Below, piece after piece: positions 56,704 to 64,000 of a DNA stretch of 64,000 nucleotides. Location: contig CAXKWD010000009.1 in the NCBI GenBank assembly GCA_964059195.1, positions 43,619,160-43,683,159 on the forward strand. The letters are read 5' to 3'. The stretch's first letter is position 1; each line of letters opens with the position of its first letter. The notes beneath the pieces were generated by a model that was not told the DNA's origin, ran no database searches, and was given only the letters and a program-made list of their open reading frames with translations. The position numbers were made by a program, and so were the translations under genes. Source of the DNA: Ectobius pallidus. Its lineage: Eukaryota > Arthropoda > Insecta > Blattodea > Ectobiidae.

Positions 56704-59160
56704 CATAAAATAAGCAAAAAAAAATATTTTTTTCTCTCACAACACTATCACATAGGGTTAAACCTTTATTGTCATGGCTGTCTTAAGGAGTATAACATTT
56801 CTGCTTCTGTTTAAGTGTCTGAAAATAAATATGTATTTTACATAGAAATCAGGACTCTAATTATTAAGTAGATTCAGTCTGATAAAAATTAAAAATGTTC
56901 AAATTCTTTACGCCTTTGTAGATGCTAATTTTCTGTCTTACGTCGTAAAAATCGTAACACTCTGCGGCTGAAAGAGCATCGTCAACTCCATTCCTTATGT
57001 TGGCAGCCATGCAGCAGAAGATCAATAACCTCTGTGCATGTGCATGAGTATACGTGGCAGGTGATTGCAATAAAGCTCAAGGCTCCAATATGGCTCAACG
57101 ACCATGTAGACCACGTGCCCCAGTCCTGCCACCTGCCAGTGATGTCGATAGTCGAAGATAGATGACGCAGCGATGGGATAGTAGGCCCGGTTCCGCCATA
57201 GGAATAGTGCCGATGAGTTTAGTTCTTTATCCAAAGCTGTATATCAATCCAAAGGAATTACAGAAAATCTTAACTAATAAAAACAAAACTTTCTTTAGCC
57301 ATTCTAGCAATTTTCAGGTCTTTATAATTTTTATAACCGATCTGTTAGTTCAAAAAATTTATACGATGTCCTTTTGTATTCTGATTTTCAACAAAACTCC
57401 TGGTGACATTAACTCGGAATAGTTCAATGGACCGAACTGTCTAGGATTTTGCCTGAAAATCTATTAAATTTAATCAAACAGTAAATCTCTGAAAGAATAA
57501 ATTCCATAATCATACAATCTCCATCATTACCATCTTTATCTGAATTCCATTATGGAAACGGTTCACGCTCCATGGCCCTAGCACTGAGTAACAAAATGCA
57601 TTTGCTTCCGGAGAGTGGGCATTACTCCTGAGGGTTGTAGGCATTAGGCATGGTCATGGGTTACAAATTTGAGACGTGAAGCTGAAAATTGAATCGAAAA
57701 TCAATCTGACATGTGAGAAGCTGAGTGGTGGAATTGAGTTGGCCGGGACCAATGAAACTTCGCGATGTAACTGGATAAAGAGCGCGGACAAATGTAGCGT
57801 CTGAAACGCGGCTTGCTCATGCCCGTAAATGTAGAACGTCGGCAGATTTACATGCCAATTGCCTGCCTTAAGGCACGCCAATTCCGCACTCAACCCCCTT
57901 CAAACCGTTCCCTTGTATACAGACATGGGATTGGAGTGCAATTTTTTGACAGTGATATTACTGGGACTGCATTTTCCACTTAGGAAAGAGTTTCGTTCCA
58001 TTTTGACTTTTACACTTTGGCAACGACGGTTGATTGTTAAATGCCAGCGACTTCTGACAGTTCAGTCTGTCATCCATTAGGGCAGTATTCTCTCATATCA
58101 AATTGAAGTGTTACGCGTCGTATATTTCTATGCATATAATATCAGAAAAAAATTATTCCTAATCTTTAACCATGCTTTACTCGATGAGTATTAACCATGC
58201 TGTTCTACTTTGTTTTCCATCAGCAGAGTAAATAATACAAATAATATAATAAATAAAGATTATCACGTTGACAACATAAATCCATGGCACATGATGTCAC
58301 AGCGAGAATTACATTTGTTTTCAAAGAGTGACAGAGTTCATTGGCACGTGAAACAAGCTATCTGGTAGTGCGCTGTTGAAATCCAGTGAATCTTTCCAAT
58401 CTAACCATATCAAACACCATAAAAGTATCCACAAAACGCAAAGGAGGTTTTAAATTTATTTTAATGTGATTTACTGTCCCTTTGAATGTGAACAGTTATG
58501 TCCCTTCCATACTATTGTTATGACTTATGAGACTCGATAGCTAACTCAAGGGCGAAAAAAGACGATTGAAAACTGGCATAATTGCTTAACAAATTACTCT
58601 TTTAAGAGATGGATTTCTGGAATGACTAGTTTAATCTAAATCCGAATTAAAATTGCACATCAGGCGTATTCATTAAACACTCTACATAATGCAGATCGAT
58701 ACGATACGATACACTTTCCGGACTCGAACCTAGGACCTGTGCATAGGAATAAGCAGTAGGAATCGTTTATCACATTGACTTACAGTAAACACGAAATTTG
58801 CAGATGTTCACCTATCATTGATTGTAGTATCCTGAAGATATTTTCAGGAACACACATAAAATATTTATCACTGCCTTTCCCGAAGACTTTTCACTTAGCA
58901 ACATACTGTGATGTTGATCTTGTCAGATTTTCGTGGAGGTGGTAGCTAGCTGGATTCCAGCAATTGTTTTTCACCATTTGAAGCCGTTTGTTCAGTAATA
59001 GGAACCAACAGTTTTTGGGTGTATATGAACAAAGGTGAACATAGTTACATTTCTTGATGACATAGAAGATTACATGACATGGATCAGAGGTGATGAAGAT
59101 TATTAATCTAAAAATCAGCACCATAATCGGCGGAAATTTACAGTCAGTGAAGTAACATTT
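56704..59160. other. Unassigned stretch with one tRNA-like trace
   Basis: At 58715-58755 the minus strand has a B-box-like GGTTCGAGTCC after ACAGGTCCTA, possibly a short SINE relic. Nothing else was recognised. The open frames of 60-90 codons here match no known family. Confidence 0.35.
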
Positions 59161-59589
59161 CTACTAGTACGCTAAGGCCCTTTTTTTGTGTAGAAGGTTA
59201 AATTTTCTCTTGCTGGAATTTCGAAACTTATTTCTAACGGAGGAATGGGGGCATCCGTTGGAGAAGAAAACCCGGTTTCGATGATATGAGTGTACCCACA
59301 GGTACCCATGGGTACACACCCTCTTCAGCTCCTTTACTGGACTGATTAGCCGTAATTTACCAAATGGATCGGCAGCATCTAAATTTGTATGTTTCAAAAG
59401 CATAATGGCCTCACTTCTACCATACCTAGTCATTCTGTCTGGTCTGTCTGGAACCCCCTATATTGGGGCGAAGGGGCCTCCAAGTGGAGGTTTCATTACC
59501 TATAATAATTTGGTTACGCTTATTTTCCGAGAGAGGGGAGAGGGACAGGTGGTAAGCGCATCGCCTCTCAAACCCCCTCAGGAAACTAA

Positions 59590-59825
59590 GGTATCACTTG
59601 GACGTGAAATGGTCGAGACATTTTGCCCAGAGGCTCTAATTTAGGCTTAAAGTTCTTTTTACGTGCCGTAAATCTATGACACGGGCCCCACAGCTTAAAG
59701 TCCCTCCCGGAGGACTCCGTGCCCACGATTTTTACGTCCTGAAAAACCCATCGACCGCGGCCGGGTTTGATCCCGCGACCTTCGGATCTAGAGGCGGGCA
59801 CGCTACCTCTGGACCATTACTTGGG
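59590..59825 (-). repeat. tRNA-derived SINE, family B (younger copy)
   Basis: On the minus strand: AATGGTCCAGAGGTAGCGTG, CCCGCCTCTAGATCCGAAGG, TCGCGGGATCAAACCCGGCC and GCGG form a good tRNA-like head. The body follows (TTCAGGACGTAAAAATCGTG, GGCACGGAGTCCTCCGGGAG, ATTTACGGCACGTAAAAAG). Matches the copy at 14224-14410. Confidence 0.82.
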
Positions 59826-60330
59826 TCAAATTTCAGACCCGAGGCTCATGACCCTGCTGAAGATAGACGTAGCATTCGCATTCAGCCTTGTCAGTGGGTC
59901 GGGGAGTGTAGGTCTAGACAAAATGAAGTCACAGAAATGGGAGAAAAATCTCGACTTCACTCACAGGAAAATGCTCAACTTCATGCTCAAAACACCACGA
60001 GGAAAACTTGCCTGTAAAAGTACACTTATGATTGCCAAGACATGATTTTTTTAATGAAATGACATGATGGAGAAATCGATTAAAAATAAAGGAGGACAGG
60101 AGCGTGAGGAGTGCAGTTGTAATGAAAATCCGAAAATGGAATAAACCCAAGAAAATCCTACAAATCCAAAACTTTGTTCATCACTAATGCTGTTTTAGCT
60201 TCGCCGTGACTCAAAACTTAGTTCTCTGCTTGCTGTATGTCTGCTCATTAGAGCAGAGTTGCCAGATTTGATATTTTAAAGAATTAGGTCTTGGTATTAT
60301 AACACACGAATGTTCAGACTAAATACGAAT
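59826..60330. other. Unassigned stretch
   Basis: Plus-strand open frames at 59676-60045 (for example KMKSQKWEKNLDFTHRKMLN at about 59930) overlap the SINE and have no recognised homologue. Possibly an old coding relic, not supported enough to call. Confidence 0.3.
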
Positions 60331-60334
60331 GCTT

Positions 60335-60500
60335 TTTACTTTCTCGTATATACGTAATATAGAGAAAGTATTCTAATCGTGACAAAAAATCGAAATCGAG
60401 ATAACACCGGGAAAACATGTTTCACTATACCTAGATACCGAAAAAAGTGTTTTTGGAATGACGTCTGTCCGTCTTTCTGTCTGTCTGTGGACAAGCACAG
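60335..60500 (+). repeat. Hairpin-headed repeat with GTCTGTCTG box
   Basis: Perfect 9-bp hairpin TACTTTCTC (60337-60345) / GAGAAAGTA (60362-60370), then TTCTAATCGTGACAAAAAAT, then GACGTCTGTCCGTCTTTCTG and TCTGTCTGTGG. Same three-part layout as the 21756, 37030 and GC-hairpin repeats, different sequence. Confidence 0.65.
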
Positions 60501-61205
60501 CGGGTAAATAGTTCATGGTATTTATTTTATTTTTTGAATTAAGGACTTTTTCGGAATTTCATCGAACCGCCCTGAATTTGGTTTTTATAATTGAAATTTT
60601 AAGGAGACTTTACATGAAAACTTTTGTCAAAATTTTGATATAAAGAAAAAGCTCTAACAATTTAAATAAAAATATAAAATCTGAAACTTCTATTTACGAC
60701 TAAAGAAATGGCTATATCTTTATTTCTGTAAAAATGACTTAGGGGGTACTTTACTTGTATCCATTTTCAATTTTTCTAGATTATCTCCATTAAAGTAGTC
60801 TATACATGAAAACCTACTACAGTAAAGTTGTAGAGAAAATTATTAAATGCATGGCTTTATAAAATTGACAGGTATCAAGATAAAAACGAAATAACATGAA
60901 TTAAATGCGAATTTCACATTGATTTTGATTAAAATATGAATAATATTCTTTTGTTACCCATAGTAACAAGAATACTATAATCTAATTATTGTTGTGAAAT
61001 GTAGTCAGTTTACCACAGTCGTAATCAACACACCAAAATCAATTTCAAATCAAACCTCGTGGCCACCTAAAATAGGCTCTTGTAATAATTAATTCGTCCA
61101 GTATTTGCTTCTATTATTCGGCTATATCTCAATGTATCCTGCAATTTGCTTCGAGTTTGAGCAAACGATGCAAACTCCAAGTTATTGTTGCTTTAATGTT
61201 GTTAC

Positions 61206-61242
<37 letters not shown>

Positions 61243-63115
61243 TCACGGTAAAAGCATTGAACATAAAGATCGGCCCTGATGCTTTCCGTTCTAGATACTT
61301 GTTCGTTTTATGAAAATGTAATAAATAAAATTTAATTGTCTTTATAATTTACTTTTTATGTGCTAGCTTTTAAGACGTATATGCAAGAAAGTTTGAGTAA
61401 CATATTTTGCACCATTTATTTAATTTACATTCATCATTTTTGTGTGATTAGGAAATGTTAAAATTCTTCGGAAAATAAATACTTTAGGTCTTTTTTACAA
61501 CAGGAAAGGAAAAGACTCACATATCTAACTGGGAAAAGATTCGATCTGATTATCCAAGATAATCTACATGCATTTGGCAAAGCGATAGGAAATAATCCAA
61601 GTTTGCACTTTAACCAACCGTTGTACTAGTTATGAAGTCCAGACAGGCCTGAATTATACTGCATGCCAGAATACCCTGATGGAAGAGTGCTGAACTAACT
61701 TCCCAAGCAAGGAAGATCATTTAAGTAAACTACTGTTAAAACGTTCCTGAAGGCTCGGCTACTGTATAGGTTGAAAACGAGTTCTGCTTCACACACACTC
61801 GAATAATGGGAACAGTTGAGAGGAGCACTCTGACAGAATCTGAAATGTCTGTCTTCAAGAATCCAGTTTCAAACTCTCTCTCCCTCTCTTGCATCCTCTC
61901 TCTTCAGTAAAAACTTGCTCGCATTCAAACCGCTGGGAATTACAATATTTACAGGCTTTAAGGACATTCTTACTATGGGGAAACAAGATAAAGCTGAAAC
62001 GTGAGCAAATCAAACAGATTCTACTGTCTAATTTAATCACTAATCAGTAACGGTTGTCAATCACTGCCAGTGCGTTCGGAAAGAGAGTGGTAGCACCACA
62101 TAAATTAACATGAAAATATTGGGTTTACAACCGCGTTGAGTTCACTTATCGGCTTTTTTATATCTCTTTTGTGTCTGCTCTATAGAGAAAGGAAATTAGG
62201 TCTAGATTACGCAGAGTATCCATACCTTATAAATTACAGTCTTATTGCACTCTGATTTTTTTGCTTTGTAATACATTATGTAAAGGTGAGTTAAATCTCG
62301 ACTAGTAACGTATTTAAATAGAAACAAAATATTTAAGACCGGCTTCAACGTTTAGGGTAAATATTTAATCTTGAGTTACTCATTCTAAACTCTTCACTTG
62401 ACGTAAATGTTGTTTCACCGACAAGAGTTAGTTTTAACACCGAATTAAGACTAGGGTTAAGTTAGTGCCTACTTTCCTTGGACTAAAGTCAACATGGGTG
62501 CTGTAAGTTAGGCATTCTATGTAGAGTTACGGTATCCGAATATTTTAAATGCTGTTCTTAACAGAGAAAGACATTAAAAAAAAAGGTTTTCAATGTTTAC
62601 TTTATGTACAATTTATTTCAGAATAGATATATAGTCTAGATTAACGAAAAACGTAGCCTAGTCAGACAAGTTGTAAACAAATCCCCCCTCTCTCGCTCTG
62701 TCTCTCTCTTATGCCGATAACTCCCTTGAAATAGTTTTCCATGCATCGTATTTCATTTTTATATCCATTTCAATAATGTTTTAGGCTATATAGGCCTACT
62801 CCATTATGGTCCTGTATCTTGTCAGTAGCTAAATTGTCTTAAAGTATTGAAAGTTTGTAACCCGATTTTTAGTATCCTCCATATTCGTGGTCACTGCTTA
62901 AAAATAAATAAGCGCATAGAAGTGCGTTCGTATAAACGAATTTTCTGTCAGTGCCTGCTAGATTGTAACTATTTCTACTTCCTGCGAGTCTTAAAATGCT
63001 GTTGGTTAACACTGCCGAAAAAGCATGGTGAAACACGTGAGTCACAAGGCAGCGTTAATTTTTTTTTTCCCCCCCAGAAGATGACAAACCCTGGGTTAAT
63101 GTGTATTTAACCTCT
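60501..63115. other. Unassigned stretch
   Basis: AT-rich. Includes a (TTA)n microsatellite at 61200-61242 and a short CT-rich tract at 62684-62710. No gene recognised. Confidence 0.4.
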
Positions 63116-63200
63116 GTCGAAGTGGTAAGGTTGTCAGCCTTTACCCCCAGGATTGCTCTCTTAAGATCTGTTCAGATTTACGTACGGTTCCTAACGGAGT
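63116..63200 (+). repeat. SINE-like segment, family D
   Basis: AAGTGGTAAGGTTGTCAGCC, then TTTACCCCCAGGATTGCTCT resembles the segment at 15747-15830. tRNA relationship is not clear. A weak call resting on two diverged copies. Confidence 0.3.
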
Positions 63201-63904
63201 TTCCGAAAGGGATTAACGTCAGGAATAAATACAATTCTTACAAAGAATGCGTGCACATTTTTCATGCAAAACTTTAATGACCCTTCATGCGCCAAAAAAC
63301 TCCGTTTGGAATTCTCGAGAGAGAATTATTTCAGGCAAGTGCGAGAGAGTCATAAACGTTAAGCCCATTGTCGGAATGTCAAGCAGGTATTGGCGGCTTC
63401 CACACAAACCTCAATTTCAAAAGCGACTGAGAAAAACCGGTACGTACGTAATTCGCAGCGGTCTTAATCCTTCTACAGCTTGGACAGTCATGAAACCAGT
63501 CCCCCCCTCCCCCACAAAGCAGATTTCAATGTGCCAATTCGTGATAACAGAACATATATGTCATTATTGTCGCCTAGAAGCAATAAGAACATTAAAAAAA
63601 TAGTAATAGTAACTTTATATAATTATTATAGAATTCTTTCAGTAAATGTATGTATGATTTCTTGAAACTTGAAACTCTTGGTTCAGGTTAATCTATATTA
63701 AGCATGATTTTAAAAGAATTCGATTATTATATACACTGAATTATTTAAACTGAATTTCTGTGTGGGGGGGGGGTAATATTAAGTATACTTATTATAATTA
63801 TATTTAGGGGGAGTTTAACACCTAGGTATAAAAATGTTATCTTAAATATTTCAAGACCAACAATCACGATAGGTCTTATATAGTTAAGCTGTAGTCGGTA
63901 AGTA

Positions 63905-64000
63905 GTGTGGTTTTCCCACCTACGTCACAGGTGGAATGAGTGGAATAAGAGGGAAAACGGGAGGGTCCTCTGACGTCACTTCCGGTCACGTGATCCTGAC
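63905..64000. promoter_or_regulatory. Promoter-like edge: CRE, ETS and E-box sites
   Basis: Within about 30 bp: TGACGTCA (CRE palindrome), CTTCCGG (ETS) and CACGTG (E-box), preceded by CCTACGTCACAGG. Such a cluster in an otherwise AT-rich window suggests the upstream edge of a promoter, but it is cut by the window end. Confidence 0.35.

Overview
This is an AT-rich, intron- and repeat-dominated eukaryotic window with no bacterial gene organisation. Its element types (Tc1/mariner transposons with TA target duplications, hAT ends with 8-bp duplications, tRNA-derived SINEs, several non-LTR retrotransposons) point to an arthropod, most likely an insect with a large genome. A cockroach-like (polyneopteran) source is my guess, from the repeat families and the very frequent octamer TAGGCCTA. 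I recognise no intact host protein-coding gene. Nearly every coding-like stretch is a transposable element or the wreck of one.

Layout. 1-2000: the 5' half of a broken transposon-type gene on the minus strand, with two exons, conserved motifs, and four copies of a 14-mer around its start. 5311-6025: an element with imperfect long inverted repeats of about 250 bp. 8678-10217: a mariner whose two ends are both the 3' end of the transposase. 11200-11885: an inverted SINE pair around (AT)n. 12325-12517: a 32-bp minisatellite. 16303-17213: an internally deleted mariner. 18237-20159: two head-to-tail copies of a repeat that starts with a GC-rich hairpin, one interrupted by a LINE 3' end. 22250-25450: a broken repeat-associated gene and three LINE fragments. 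27073-31610: the best preserved element, a LINE with an uninterrupted endonuclease plus reverse-transcriptase ORF (ATG at 27412) and an (ATCT)6 tail. It sits with a hAT-like MITE inside what may be a Harbinger-type element flanked by TTA.

33200-43400: SINE relics, a long composite repeat with a GACA-rich box, a third short mariner, an unidentified coding-like fragment, and an AT-rich degenerate array. 44560-46319: a nearly perfect palindrome (two arms of about 860 bp, 39-bp spacer). It is flanked about 6 kb apart by two oppositely oriented copies of the AT-rich array (42728-43400 and 49416-50443). 51160-52101: a fourth mariner-like element with the transposase N-terminal domain. 52981-54834: a hAT-like element. 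55000-55545 and the last 100 bases have promoter-like composition (NRF-1, ETS, CRE and E-box-like sites) and are the best candidates for host regulatory DNA. The remainder is unassigned intergenic or intronic sequence.

The elements do not form a pathway. What the window shows is a history of nested insertion, internal deletion and inverted duplication. The palindrome, the intact LINE ORF and the 'hairpin plus GTCTGTCTG box' repeats deserve the closest look.
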